Positions 1 through 8,264 of a stretch of DNA of 20,016 nt are shown here, in pieces. Origin of the DNA: DATATB01 sp036268995. GTDB lineage: Bacteria > Planctomycetota > Planctomycetia > Pirellulales > PNKZ01. Position 1 is the first letter of the stretch; each line of letters starts with the position of its first letter. The notes beneath the pieces are model-generated. The model saw nothing but the letters and a program-made list of their open reading frames with translations, had not been told where the DNA came from and ran no database searches. The stretch covers positions 1 to 20,016 of the forward strand of contig DATATB010000130.1 of assembly GCA_036268995.1 (NCBI GenBank), read 5' to 3'. The position numbers and the translations under genes were made by a program.

Positions 1-2
1 AC

Positions 3-3000
3 GGCCAAATACCGAGCACGCCGACGACTCCGTCCAACGGTCTCTCGGCCACCGAGTACTATTCCGTGGCCTATAACCCATTGGCCAATTCGATCATCGG
101 TGGCACGCAGAATCTGGGAGTCACCGAACAGATCGCCCAAAACGCCGACCAGTGGAACACAGTCTCGGTCAGCGATCCCAACGAGTCGGTGACGCCGACC
201 ACCAATCTCACGACGGTCAGCCCTATCGGCATCAGTGGTGGGCAAGTGGCCGTGGCGGCTGATCCCGGATCCAGCAACGACATCCTGTATGCCAGCAACG
301 ACTACTTCAATAATTTCTTCACCCAAAATCTCAGCTCGACGATGACCTCGCCGCCGACTACCAGCACGCCCACCATGCTGGTCGACGGCTCGAATGGTCA
401 GACCGTTTACCAGGTGGAAGACAATCTGGGGACCGGCCCCACGTTTAGTTTCCAGACGCCGATCGTGGCCAATGCCGACGCGATCGCGGGCAACAAATGG
501 CTCGTCGTCGGCTCCGATTATGTGTACGAAAGCTTCGATGGCGGCGCCACCTGGACGGCCATTCAAGGGTTGTCGGGCACCGGCAGCAGTGCCGTGCCCG
601 TCAACGGCGTCGGCCCCGTGACCGCCATGGCCTACGGCGGCGTGTACCAGGGCAACGACCAGGGAAGCCAGTACGTGTTGTGGGTCGGCAGTTCGGGCTC
701 GTACGGCCTGTATCTGCGCGTGTTGCAAACCTTTACGACCGGCAATGGCGGCACGTACCTGAATCCGGCCAACGTGCTTGTGCCGCAGACGAGCTATCCT
801 GGCGGCGCGGTGGTGGGCATCGCCGAGAATCCGAGCAATTGGACGAACACTTACGTTGCGGACAACACGAACGTCTATCTGGCTTCCGTGCCTTTCAACG
901 GCACCAACACGACCGGCAACACCAAGTTCACGTCGTTGGCCGGGCCGGGCGGTGGCTTCAAGATCAGCGGAATCACGTACGTGCCTCTGCCCGTGTCGTC
1001 GCCCAATGATGCGATTGTCGTTTCGGGTTGGTCGCCCCTCAGCCCGACGAATACGGGCGTGTACGAAATCCTGGTCAACAAAACGACGGGCCTGGCCGCT
1101 GGAACTTGGAGCATGGTCGGCGCTCCGGCCAGCGGCGTGCAAACCGGCATTACGGGCCAGGAGCCGCAGTTGCCGCACGTGGCGGTGACCGCCATCACCT
1201 ACAACGCGACGGCCGACGTGCTGGTGGTGACCACCGAGGGCCGCGGCGTATGGACGCTGCCCAGCTTTGCCAACAGCAACACTGGTTACACGATGTCGGT
1301 GACCGGCGGCGGGACGGCGGCCGACGTGGAGTTCGTGGCCTCGACTACGCAACCCGGCTTTTTCACGGTGCTGTTCAACGGCGTGCCCGACACGGTGACG
1401 ATCAGTGGCAAAGCCGCCACGTGGCCGATCCAATTGGCGCTGGTGCAGCAAGTGAACGTTGCCACGACCGCCACGAGCAACACCCTCGACTTGAACTTCA
1501 ACTCGACCTATAGCAACGGCACGTTCACGACGGCGAGCCCGCCAGTGAATCCGATTCCCACCGGCCGGTTCATCGACGCCTCGACCGGCACCAGCAACGT
1601 CATCCAGGTGGAAGATGACACGCCGACGATTGCGCTCAGCGGCAGCGCGGGCGGCGGCTCGTTGTCGTTGGGCAATAGCCCCACGACCATCACCTTGCAG
1701 ACCGCCACGACCGGCGCGACGCTGACGGGCGGAGCGGGCAACACGACCTTTACATTCAACGCCTGGAGCGTGCCGGCCACGCTCAACGGCGGCGGCGGTT
1801 TCGACACCCTGTTTTACACGTCCAACAGCACTGCCGCGATCAGCTACGTGCTCACCCCGACGCAACTGACGCAGGCCAACGGCGGCACGGCGATCAACGA
1901 CACCTTGATGCTCAACGGCATTTCCGCCGCCAATCTGGTTGGCGGCTCTGGCAGCAATAATTTCGACATCACGCAGTGGCTCGGCAGCGGGTCGATCGTG
2001 GGCGGCGTCGGCAGCCCGGCCGGCACCATCAACTCGCTCACCGACACCGCGACGGTCTCTGGCGCCTATATCTATTACGCTGACGGCTATATTCAAGAAG
2101 GAATGCCGTCGAACAACTCCTTGTACCGGCCGCTGATCGCGCTGGCTAACCTGCAAACCATCAATCTCACCGGCACCGAGAACGTCAACTTCTTTGATCA
2201 GGGCTGGTCCGGCACTTCCAATCTCACCGGTGGCACGGGCAACGGCAACGCCGTGCTCGTCGGCACGACGCAACTCAATACCACGTTCACCATCACGGAT
2301 TCGGTGATCACCACCGGCACGTCTGCGGTGGTGAACATCCTGGGCAACATCCAGTGGTACAACATCTTCGGCGGTCCAGGCACCAACTTCTACAACGTGT
2401 CTGGTTTCGACCTCCAAGCCAACCTCGTCGCCGGCGGCTCGGGCAACGTGTTGATCGCTTCGGAAAAGAATAATTTCACGCTCAGCAACAGCCAATTCCT
2501 GGTCGGCAGCAACGGCACGGCGGGCTCGTTCAATCTGTTCGGTATCACCGGCGCCGTGCTGAACACGGTTGCCGGCATCCACACCGTCACCGTCAATTCG
2601 TGGGGCGGCGGCTTTAATCTGTCGGCCGGCAGCGGCGCCGATACCTTCATCCTCGGCGCCACCGGTACCGGCACGCTGGCCGGCATGGGGCCGGCCGTGA
2701 TCGAAGGCGGCGGCGGAAGCACGATCACGCTCAACGATATGGGAACCACGGGCAGCGGATACGGCGGGAGCACGCTCGGGTATTGGTATGACATGTTCAA
2801 CAATTCGGTTGAGCCCGACGGCGAAACGTTGCGCAACTGGTATGGCGTGACCTTCGACAGCGGGGTCACCGGCGTCACGGTCAACGGCGCCTCGAGCACG
2901 AGCGCCAAGTACCTGGTCGGCCCCAGCACCTCGACGACCTACAACATCAACGGCAATTCCGGCAACGACTTCCTTGGCGTGCTGTTCTACGGAACGCAGT

Positions 3001-4154
3001 CGCAGATCCTGACCGACAGCCCGGATCCTTCCGATGCCACCAAGGAGAACGGCTCCTGGACGTTCAACACTGCGACCCAACCGGTCGAACAAAAGCCGAT
3101 CAATTTCACGGGCATCAATTCCTTCAACGGCGTGACGCCCTTGGTCGTATCGGGCGGCGCCAGCTCGAGCAATGCCAGCGAACCGCTGGTGCGGGTCTAC
3201 GACGCTTCAACCGGCAAATTTGTGGACCAGTGGGACGCTTATCCCACCAGTTTCCAAGGCGGCGTGCAGGTGGCGGTTGGGCAGTTCCTGCCCGCGCAAC
3301 CCAGTACTTACTACGTTGTCACTGCGCCGGGCCCCGGCACGCCTGACCTGGTAAAAGTCTGGACCGAAACGGGAACGCTGGTGACCCAGTTCTACGCCTT
3401 CGGATCCTCGTTTACCGGCGGCGTCAATGTGGCCGTCGGCGACGTGACGGGCGACGGCATCCCGGACATTGTGGTGGCCCAGCAGAGCGGCGGTACGGCA
3501 GTGTACGTGTACAACGGCGCCACGTTGAATACCGCTTCGCCGGCAGTAAGCGTCGTCACCGCTTTCAGCGCCTATGGCAAGTCCTTGACCGGCGGGGTCT
3601 CGGTTGCCGTGGCTCCCATGAAACCGGGTGCCACGTACGACGATATCGTCACCGTGCCGTACAGCGCGGCGGCTGCCGACGTGCTCGTATTCGATGGTTT
3701 GCAAGTCGCTCACGGCGGTGCATTTTACCCACAAGCTAACTACCTGGCCCTGCCCAGCAACTACACGCTGGGCGCAACCGTGGCCTTGGGCGACGTGCTC
3801 GGCAACGGCCAAACGGACATCGTCGTGGCCGCCGGCGTTAACGGCAGTTCGGAGATCGTGGTGACCAACGGTGCGAGTGCCATGAGCGGCACTTCGAACC
3901 CCTCGAAAATTACCACGTTCTACGCCTATCCCACGCCTGGCGCCAGCACGCCGACGTATACGTCCACGGCCGAAGCCCCCGTCCGCATCGCGCTCAAGGA
4001 TATTCTGGGCGATGGCCGCATGGAGCTCTTCACTGCCCAAGGCGCTGGCGGGGATACCGCCGGCGGAATCAACGTCCTGTGGGGTTTTTCCGGTCAGGAA
4101 ATCGCACACCTGGCGATCAATTCGTCGGTGCAAGGCGGCTTGTCCCTCGGCTAG
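3..4154 (+). CDS. Giant secreted repeat protein, C-terminal part (5' truncated by window edge)
   Basis: The reading frame is open from the first base, so the real start lies upstream; the GTG at 66 is internal. About 1383 residues are visible. Numbering from that GTG, residue 155 onward has a sialidase/sortilin-type Asp-box (ESFDGGATW) and near residue 380 a TTEGRGVWTL segment, so the first part is probably a BNR-type beta-propeller. Residues about 555-870 carry loosely repeated GG-G-N-F segments (about 555, 626, 703, 769, 855) that look like degenerate RTX/hemolysin repeats lacking most calcium-binding Asp. From about 1035 to the end come FG-GAP/VCBS-like blades of the type GGV-VAVGDVTGDG-PDIVVA. 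The protein stops inside a blade (QGGLSLG), perhaps closing a propeller ring. No anchor or sorting signal is visible at the C-terminus. The family is typical of planctomycete extracellular proteins; its function is unknown, with adhesion or a structural surface role an inference. Confidence 0.9.
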   Translation, partial: GQIPSTPTTPSNGLSATEYYSVAYNPLANSIIGGTQNLGVTEQIAQNADQWNTVSVSDPNESVTPTTNLTTVSPIGISGGQVAVAADPGSSNDILYASNDYFNNFFTQNLSSTMTSPPTTSTPTMLVDGSNGQTVYQVEDNLGTGPTFSFQTPIVANADAIAGNKWLVVGSDYVYESFDGGATWTAIQGLSGTGSSAVPVNGVGPVTAMAYGGVYQGNDQGSQYVLWVGSSGSYGLYLRVLQTFTTGNGGTYLNPANVLVPQTSYPGGAVVGIAENPSNWTNTYVADNTNVYLASVPFNGTNTTGNTKFTSLAGPGGGFKISGITYVPLPVSSPNDAIVVSGWSPLSPTNTGVYEILVNKTTGLAAGTWSMVGAPASGVQTGITGQEPQLPHVAVTAITYNATADVLVVTTEGRGVWTLPSFANSNTGYTMSVTGGGTAADVEFVASTTQPGFFTVLFNGVPDTVTISGKAATWPIQLALVQQVNVATTATSNTLDLNFNSTYSNGTFTTASPPVNPIPTGRFIDASTGTSNVIQVEDDTPTIALSGSAGGGSLSLGNSPTTITLQTATTGATLTGGAGNTTFTFNAWSVPATLNGGGGFDTLFYTSNSTAAISYVLTPTQLTQANGGTAINDTLMLNGISAANLVGGSGSNNFDITQWLGSGSIVGGVGSPAGTINSLTDTATVSGAYIYYADGYIQEGMPSNNSLYRPLIALANLQTINLTGTENVNFFDQGWSGTSNLTGGTGNGNAVLVGTTQLNTTFTITDSVITTGTSAVVNILGNIQWYNIFGGPGTNFYNVSGFDLQANLVAGGSGNVLIASEKNNFTLSNSQFLVGSNGTAGSFNLFGITGAVLNTVAGIHTVTVNSWGGGFNLSAGSGADTFILGATGTGTLAGMGPAVIEGGGGSTITLNDMGTTGSGYGGSTLGYWYDMFNNSVEPDGETLRNWYGVTFDSGVTGVTVNGASSTSAKYLVGPSTSTTYNINGNSGNDFLGVLFYGTQSQILTDSPDPSDATKENGSWTFNTATQPVEQKPINFTGINSFNGVTPLVVSGGASSSNASEPLVRVYDASTGKFVDQWDAYPTSFQGGVQVAVGQFLPAQPSTYYVVTAPGPGTPDLVKVWTETGTLVTQFYAFGSSFTGGVNVAVGDVTGDGIPDIVVAQQSGGTAVYVYNGATLNTASPAVSVVTAFSAYGKSLTGGVSVAVAPMKPGATYDDIVTVPYSAAAADVLVFDGLQVAHGGAFYPQANYLALPSNYTLGATVALGDVLGNGQTDIVVAAGVNGSSEIVVTNGASAMSGTSNPSKITTFYAYPTPGASTPTYTSTAEAPVRIALKDILGDGRMELFTAQGAGGDTAGGINVLWGFSGQEIAHLAINSSVQGGLSLG

Positions 4155-4421
4155 CAGTCGGCTCGCCTGCGCAAGTCAGCGGCCACCGGGCCACTGCTGG
4201 CGGCGGCAATACTCGATTGATATCATCCCAGTCCCGGATGCGGGCCAGCTCGCAAGCGGCCCTGGCCTCATGCATTGGCGGGGCGATCTCTGACGAGCGG
4301 TGATTTACCGCTCCGCTAAGCTGCCATGCCCCGCCCGGCCCGCTGCTAGCTTTCCTGACCCGCAAGGTTTGCTCAGCTTATCGCTTGCGCCGCCTGTTTA
4401 TCTCTCGTCGGCGGCTTTTGG

Positions 4422-4469
4422 CGATTATTCCGGTTGAGACAACGAACCGTTTAACCCGATTAATCCGGT
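4422..4469. repeat. Direct 13-nt repeat with 35-bp period upstream of barrel gene
   Basis: CGATTATTCCGGT (4422-4434) recurs as CGATTAATCCGGT (4457-4469) with one mismatch. It lies 88-136 nt upstream of the start codon of the outer-membrane protein gene, a position compatible with a regulator-binding pair. This is an inference from position only; chance is a real alternative. Confidence 0.35.
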
Positions 4470-4544
4470 AGTAGCGGCCGCGCCCTTTCTGCGGTCGCGG
4501 CATGACTCGGCATCTTTTCGGACCAAGGCTGCGGATGCCCGCTT

Positions 4545-4549
4545 GAGGG
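4545..4549 (+). promoter_or_regulatory. Ribosome binding site deciding the ATG 4558 start
   Basis: GAGGG lies 8 nt before ATG 4558. An upstream in-frame TTG at 4543 overlaps this motif, has no Shine-Dalgarno sequence of its own and would put five extra residues ahead of a normal signal peptide. ATG 4558 is therefore preferred. Confidence 0.6.
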
Positions 4550-4557
4550 CCCTGTCT

Positions 4558-6051
4558 ATGCGTATTGCTCGCACACTGATTGCCTGCCTGCTCATCGCTT
4601 GCCTGGCGACTGCTGCTTTTGGCCAACCGGCCGGAAGCTCCGGGGGTTATCCTCCCGGCGCGATGGCCGGATATGGCCCAGGCGGCACCTACGCCGGATA
4701 CTCAACGCAGGGGTATTCGCCGTTGCCTTATGGCAACCAGCAGCAGGGTTATGGCATGCCGGTGATGCAGCCAGGCATGGGAGCGGGGTATGCCGGGATG
4801 CAAACCGTGCAACCGGCCGACATGCAGCAGCCGGGCGGTTCCTATCCCACAGAAAACGCTCAGCCTTATGCCGCGCAAGGGATGCCGGATGGTCAAATGC
4901 CTGGCGCCAGCATGCAGGCGCCGCTGGACGGCCAATCCCAATTCTCCGAACAAATCGGCGGCGAGCCGTTCGAAGCGCCGGTCATGATGCCGCCGCCCTG
5001 CCGTCCATTCACCTGGAATCCGCCGCCGACGGGCTCGCGAATCGGGGCGGCACTTGGGCCGCCCTATGCGGCTTTGCAAGATGCGGATGGGTGCAGCCCA
5101 GGGTTGTTCGGCGATTGGGGGCAAATCATTCGCTCCCGCATCGGGCAAGTGTACGTTCGCGCCGAGGCCATGATGATGCGCCGCGGCAATCCCGGCGGCG
5201 GCCAGCAGCTATTTGTCACCAACCTGCAGTTGCCCAACCAGGCCACGGCCATCACGACCAACGATCTGGCATTTCGCAACGAACTCGGCCAGCGGATGAC
5301 GGTTGGCATCGCCTTCTCGGAGCGCTCGGCCTTCGAGATGACCTACCTCGCGCTGCAGAACAACGTTGCTTCGGCCAGTGCCACAGGTCCGGCGGACCTG
5401 TTTTTGGCAGGAAACCTGGCCTCCACGGCTACGGCCTTCTCCCAAGCCAGTGCCGTCAGCGCCTTCGACGGCACGATGCTGCAAGGCCTCGAATTCAACT
5501 ACGTCGCCACGACCGTTTTCGAACGGCTGTCGCTCATCGGCGGTTTTCGCTACCTCGACGTGAAAGATTCGCTGGGCCTCAATTCCAACTCGTCGACGAT
5601 CAACGGCGGGCCTGGTAACGGCTTGGGCACCTTTTCCATGAACACGTTGAACCAGTTGTATGGCGGACAAGCCGGCGCGTTGTTCCGCCAGAACTTCGAC
5701 TTGCTTTCGGTCGAACTGAGCGGCAAGGCGGGGGCTTTCGACAACTACGCGACGCAAAATCAACTCCTGATCAACAACGGCACGGTGTTGCGTAATGGTT
5801 CTGGCAGCACGAATACCGCGTCGTTCATCGGCGACCTCAACCTCAGCGGCGTGTACCACTTCACCAACTTCATCGCCCTGCGGTTTGGCTACAACGTGAT
5901 GTTTGTCAACCGGCTTGCCCTGGGCGCGGATCAGCTCAACCTCAACGGCAACTCCTCCAATAATGGAATCACGAGCTCCGGCAACGGGCTCAACCACGCA
6001 GGCAATCTGTTTCTCTACGGCGTCAACGCCGGCCTGGACGCGCGGTTCTAA
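4558..6051 (+). CDS. BBP7-like outer-membrane beta-barrel protein
   Basis: This is a 497-residue exported protein. Residues 1-22 form a signal peptide (short Arg-containing n-region, hydrophobic core LIACLLIACLATAA, cleavage probably near AFG-Q). Residues 23 to about 140 are a low-complexity arm rich in Gly, Pro, Tyr, Gln and Met, perhaps disordered or wall-facing. From about residue 198 (VYVRAEAMMMRRG) to the end, alternating hydrophobic strands include SLIGGFRYLDVKDSLGL, a GGQAGALFRQNFDLLSVEL strand and FGYNVMFVNRLALGADQL, ending in a terminal Phe. These resemble the planctomycete BBP7 family of outer-membrane barrels. The terminal aromatic residue fits BAM-dependent insertion. The role is unknown; a porin-like or structural surface protein is an inference. 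It follows the giant secreted protein on the same strand after 403 nt, so it is probably a separate transcript. Confidence 0.82.
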   Translation: MRIARTLIACLLIACLATAAFGQPAGSSGGYPPGAMAGYGPGGTYAGYSTQGYSPLPYGNQQQGYGMPVMQPGMGAGYAGMQTVQPADMQQPGGSYPTENAQPYAAQGMPDGQMPGASMQAPLDGQSQFSEQIGGEPFEAPVMMPPPCRPFTWNPPPTGSRIGAALGPPYAALQDADGCSPGLFGDWGQIIRSRIGQVYVRAEAMMMRRGNPGGGQQLFVTNLQLPNQATAITTNDLAFRNELGQRMTVGIAFSERSAFEMTYLALQNNVASASATGPADLFLAGNLASTATAFSQASAVSAFDGTMLQGLEFNYVATTVFERLSLIGGFRYLDVKDSLGLNSNSSTINGGPGNGLGTFSMNTLNQLYGGQAGALFRQNFDLLSVELSGKAGAFDNYATQNQLLINNGTVLRNGSGSTNTASFIGDLNLSGVYHFTNFIALRFGYNVMFVNRLALGADQLNLNGNSSNNGITSSGNGLNHAGNLFLYGVNAGLDARF

Positions 6052-6125
6052 GCCGCGCGTCCCCGGGCTACCTGCTCCGGGGCGGCACCTTCATCTCCCC
6101 CGCGGCCCATCCTCAGAGTGCAAGT

Positions 6126-6159
6126 CGCCAATATTCTACGTTTCATGTAGAAAATGGCG
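6126..6159. repeat. Interrupted palindrome, possible operator or mRNA hairpin
   Basis: The arms CGCCA-TTCTAC and GTAGAA-TGGCG pair around a 7-nt loop (GTTTCAT), with a small internal A/T bulge. There is no following T-tract on either strand, so a terminator is unlikely. Its function is unknown. Confidence 0.45.
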
Positions 6160-6316
6160 CCCAGTCCCGAAATTCCCGGCAGATTTGCCGCTATATCTGG
6201 CGGCCGGATCGTTCACCAGCAGGGTGAAAAATCGGGATTTATCGCATTGCATCGCGGGTTGCCCGAATTAAACTCGGTAATTGGCGCGGGCTGTCAACAG
6301 CAGCGCGCCGCGGCCG

Positions 6317-6384
6317 GTAGCGGAATTCGTGAGAATTCCGGAGGGACGCAGGTGGAAGCCCGGAAGTCTCACGACTTCCGCTAC
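6317..6384. repeat. REPIN-like element: inverted pair of family-1 REP units
   Basis: The left unit (6317-6341) reads GTAG, then a stem CGGAATTC, loop GTGA and GAATTCCG. The right unit (6360-6384) is the inverted form; on the minus strand it reads GTAG, CGGAAGTC, GTGA, GACTTCCG. The two are separated by 18 nt. The internal T-A pair of the left stem is a G-C pair in the right stem, a compensatory change that preserves pairing. A GTAG head plus an imperfect palindrome, in inverted pairs, is the known signature of REP/REPIN elements mobilised by RAYT transposases. The right unit ends 46 nt before the next start codon. Confidence 0.75.
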
Positions 6385-6430
6385 GACGGGGCCGAGTTCT
6401 GTTGCAAACCTCTTTCACTCGGGTAGTGCA

Positions 6431-6985
6431 ATGCGAAGCATCCTTTTGCCGCTGACGGTCTTGGCCCTGCTCGCCGCTCCGGCGTGGGCGCAGGCCGTGA
6501 CTGCGCCGCTGGGGCTCGGAGGGCAAGGCATGGGCGGCAGCGCGGCCTTCGTCAATCCCTTGGGCGCCGGCATGGGGAACATGGGCATCATGCCGGGCAT
6601 GGGCATGAACGGCTCGGGCTTTGTTCCCGGCGGCGCAAACATGGGCGGCCAAGGGCTGAGCATGAACCAGTACATGGGCATGATGATGATGCAGAGCCTT
6701 GCCGGGCGCGGCGGCTCCTACGGCCCGCGCCGGGGCGTCGCCAATCCGTTCGTCACCCCCAACTATCCCAGCATGGGTGGCGGCGGCGGAAACGGTCAGC
6801 AGATGAGTCTCCAGCAACCCAAGACGCGATCGAGCACTCCCAAGCTGACCCCCGAGGAGCGCAAAGCAACGGTCCGCCGTCTGGTCGAAGAGCGCAAGGC
6901 GAAGGCGAAAGCAGCCGCCGAGCAAAAAAAGGCTAAGGCCGCGCAGAAAAAAGCCGCAGAAAAAGCGCCTGCCAAGCAGGGCTGA
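6431..6985 (+). CDS. Small exported Gly/Met-rich protein with Lys/Ala-rich tail, function unknown
   Basis: This is a 184-residue protein starting at ATG 6431. Residues 1-21 are a clear signal peptide (MRSILLPLTVLALLAAPAWA-Q). Residues 22 to about 130 are unusually rich in Gly, Met and Asn (GMGNMGIMPGMGMNGSG, then YMGMMMMQSL). Residues about 138-184 are a charged Lys/Ala/Glu region (LTPEERKATVRRLVEERKAK and onward), probably helical or coiled. There is no recognisable domain. Met-rich exported proteins sometimes bind copper, but no His or Cys cluster supports that here. The frame also runs upstream to 6281 through the REPIN, which is non-coding repeat, so the signal-peptide start is preferred. 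The gene is bracketed by two similar REPINs, at 6317-6384 and 6999-7063. I do not recognise the family. Confidence 0.68.
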   Translation: MRSILLPLTVLALLAAPAWAQAVTAPLGLGGQGMGGSAAFVNPLGAGMGNMGIMPGMGMNGSGFVPGGANMGGQGLSMNQYMGMMMMQSLAGRGGSYGPRRGVANPFVTPNYPSMGGGGGNGQQMSLQQPKTRSSTPKLTPEERKATVRRLVEERKAKAKAAAEQKKAKAAQKKAAEKAPAKQG

Positions 6986-6998
6986 GCTGACCGCGCCA

Positions 6999-7063
6999 GT
7001 AGCGGAATTCGTGAGAATTCCGGAGCAACGTGCGCAGGCCGGAAGTCTCACGGCTTCCGCTAC
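6999..7063. repeat. REPIN-like element in convergent intergenic region
   Basis: The left unit (6999-7023) is identical to the left unit at 6317-6341. The inverted right unit (7039-7063) differs from the one at 6360-6384 by one base, giving a T-G wobble in the stem. The spacer is 15 nt. The element starts 13 nt after the stop codon of the Gly/Met-rich gene and ends 26 nt before the converging TauE stop, so it may also act as a 3'-end hairpin for both genes. Confidence 0.75.
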
Positions 7064-7089
7064 GGCACGCGAGCGAACAAGCCCGCCTG

Positions 7090-7884
7090 CTATCCGCTCC
7101 ACTGGCGATAGAAAAACAAGCCGGCCAGACTGAAACCGATCGCGACGACCGCGCGCCGCACCCGGTTGCGATTCATCCGGCGGGCGATGCTCGCTCCGCC
7201 GTATCCTCCGACGGCGCCGGCGATCGCCATAGCCAAGGCCAAGGGCCAGTCGACCCGGCCCCCGACGATGAACACCACCACGGCGACGCCGTTGATGCAG
7301 GAGCCCAGCCAGCTTTTCAGCCCATTCATCACATGGATGTCGGCGAGGCCCATCATGGCCAGCGCGCTGAGCATGAGAATGCCGATGCCGGCTCCGAAGT
7401 AGCCGCCATAGACGGCGACGCCGAACTGAAACAGCACGATCGCGGTCAGCGTGCCCCCGCCCGGCCGAGTATGCGGCTGGCCGATGCCGGTCAGCCTGGC
7501 GATCAGTGGCTGCAAGGCAAACAGCAGGGCCGCCGTCAGGATCAACCATGGCACAAGCCACAGGAACCATTCCTCGGGCAGAGTCGTCAGCAGCCGGCTG
7601 CCCAGCAGGCCGCCCAGCAGGCTGGGCAGCGTCAGCAGCCAGGCCCACCCCCAGGCGGTCCGCAGTTCACGGCGATAGCCCCAGATGGCGGCCAATGATG
7701 CGGGAAACAGGGCCACCGTGCTGGTCGCGTTGGCAACCACCGAGGCCACGGCCAGGCTCTGGTCGCGGCGGGCCAGAACCGCGAAAAGCACCGGAAAACT
7801 CAGCAGCGTGCCGCCGCCAGCCACCGAATTCACTGCGCCGGCCAGGGCCGCGGTCAAACACAGCAGGCAGTAGTCGCGTATCAT
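7090..7884 (-). CDS. TauE/SafE-family (DUF81) membrane permease, probable anion exporter
   Basis: This 264-residue integral membrane protein has the family's internal duplication. The first half contains AGAVNSVAGGGTLLSFPVL (residues about 15-33) and the second FGVAVYGGYFGAGIGILMLS (about 154-173), each followed by further membrane helices, about eight in all. Family members export sulfite, sulfoacetate or related organosulfur anions, but substrates are rarely predictable from sequence. The length is normal (about 250-270 residues). The start at 7884 places the first hydrophobic segment properly; no strong Shine-Dalgarno sequence is seen. It is divergent from the adaptor gene with a 380-nt gap and converges on the Gly/Met-rich gene. 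No sulfur-metabolism gene is adjacent, so its substrate is unassigned. Confidence 0.88.
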   Translation of the reverse strand: MIRDYCLLCLTAALAGAVNSVAGGGTLLSFPVLFAVLARRDQSLAVASVVANATSTVALFPASLAAIWGYRRELRTAWGWAWLLTLPSLLGGLLGSRLLTTLPEEWFLWLVPWLILTAALLFALQPLIARLTGIGQPHTRPGGGTLTAIVLFQFGVAVYGGYFGAGIGILMLSALAMMGLADIHVMNGLKSWLGSCINGVAVVVFIVGGRVDWPLALAMAIAGAVGGYGGASIARRMNRNRVRRAVVAIGFSLAGLFFYRQWSG

Positions 7885-8264
7885 ATGCAGAACGCCCGAA
7901 ACGCTTGACGCCAGCGATGTTGGTTCACAGCGGCACTTCCTCCGGCGGCTTTTTCCACCATTTTCGCCCCGATCCGACGCCCGGCCCAGGCCGCCGCCAC
8001 CGGTTTAAAGGGATCCGAATAATAGAATTTTAATTGCGTGAGTCTAGCGACTTTGCGCCAACAGGATTTAGAATTGTGTGGTGCCCCGGCCGGTTCCGCC
8101 GGTTCGATCCGGCCGCTGCGAGACTTTGCCGATTGGTATGGCGCTTGCCGGATGCGGAACCTCAACTCTTTTTTTGACCTGTGCGGACGCGGCCGGCCAT
8201 GCGGCAGGCGGCTGTAGATTTCGCTAGCACGCTTCGATGACAGAAGAAGTCGGGGGTAAATCAG
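7885..8264. other. Divergent intergenic region between permease and adaptor genes
   Basis: This 380-nt region must contain the promoters of both divergent genes, but I recognise no good sigma70 hexamer pair. A 7-bp inverted repeat, CGGCCGG at 8087-8093 and CCGGCCG at 8109-8115, encloses a 15-nt loop. A run of seven T (about 8168-8174) precedes an isolated TTGACC. Confidence 0.5.
8087..8115. repeat. GC-rich inverted repeat in divergent promoter region
   Basis: Perfect 7-bp arms CGGCCGG and CCGGCCG are separated by 15 nt. The element lies about 150 nt upstream of the adaptor start. It could be an operator or a chance GC palindrome. Confidence 0.35.

Larger units (their letters stand above)
4155..4557. 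other. Intergenic region between giant protein and BBP7-like gene
   Basis: This 403-nt stretch has no supportable gene. It contains a GGCCAG/CTGGCC inverted repeat (4243-4248 and 4262-4267) without a T-tract, so it is not a convincing terminator. A 13-nt direct repeat, CGATTATTCCGGT at 4422-4434 and CGATTAATCCGGT at 4457-4469, differs at one base and has a 35-bp period. No good sigma70 promoter was recognised, although the region must hold the promoter of the downstream gene if it is transcribed separately. Confidence 0.6.
6052..6430. other. Intergenic region with several inverted repeats and a REPIN
   Basis: This 379-nt non-coding stretch is dense in hairpins. CCCCGG/CCGGGG at 6061-6082 directly follows the barrel gene stop and has no T-tract. 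An interrupted stem lies at 6126-6159 (CGCCA and TTCTAC paired with GTAGAA and TGGCG). TTCACC/GGTGAA at 6212-6228 has a 5-nt loop. The paired GTAG-headed element at 6317-6384 is listed separately. I see no convincing promoter for the next gene; TTGCAT with TAAACT after 16 nt (near 6247-6274) is a weak candidate. Confidence 0.6.

Noticed and set aside
3207..4133. Minus-strand open frame of 308 codons inside the giant secreted protein
   Set aside because: It is antisense to a repeat-rich coding region with clear FG-GAP-like motifs; its composition is Arg/Gly/His-rich without domains.
4543..4557. TTG start giving a five-residue longer BBP7-like protein
   Set aside because: The TTG overlaps the ribosome binding site of ATG 4558, and the ATG start gives a standard signal peptide.
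6061..6082. Terminator after the BBP7-like gene
   Set aside because: The CCCCGG/CCGGGG stem is short and has no T-tract downstream.
6239..7648. Minus-strand open frame of 469 codons running from the TauE gene across a REPIN and the Gly/Met-rich gene
   Set aside because: It overlaps three better-supported features, has low-complexity Arg/Ala/His composition and no recognisable domain.
8087..8115. GGTTCGATCC sequence resembling a tRNA T-loop
   Set aside because: The flanking stem does not give a 5-bp T-arm with a 7-nt loop, and no anticodon or acceptor arm is present.
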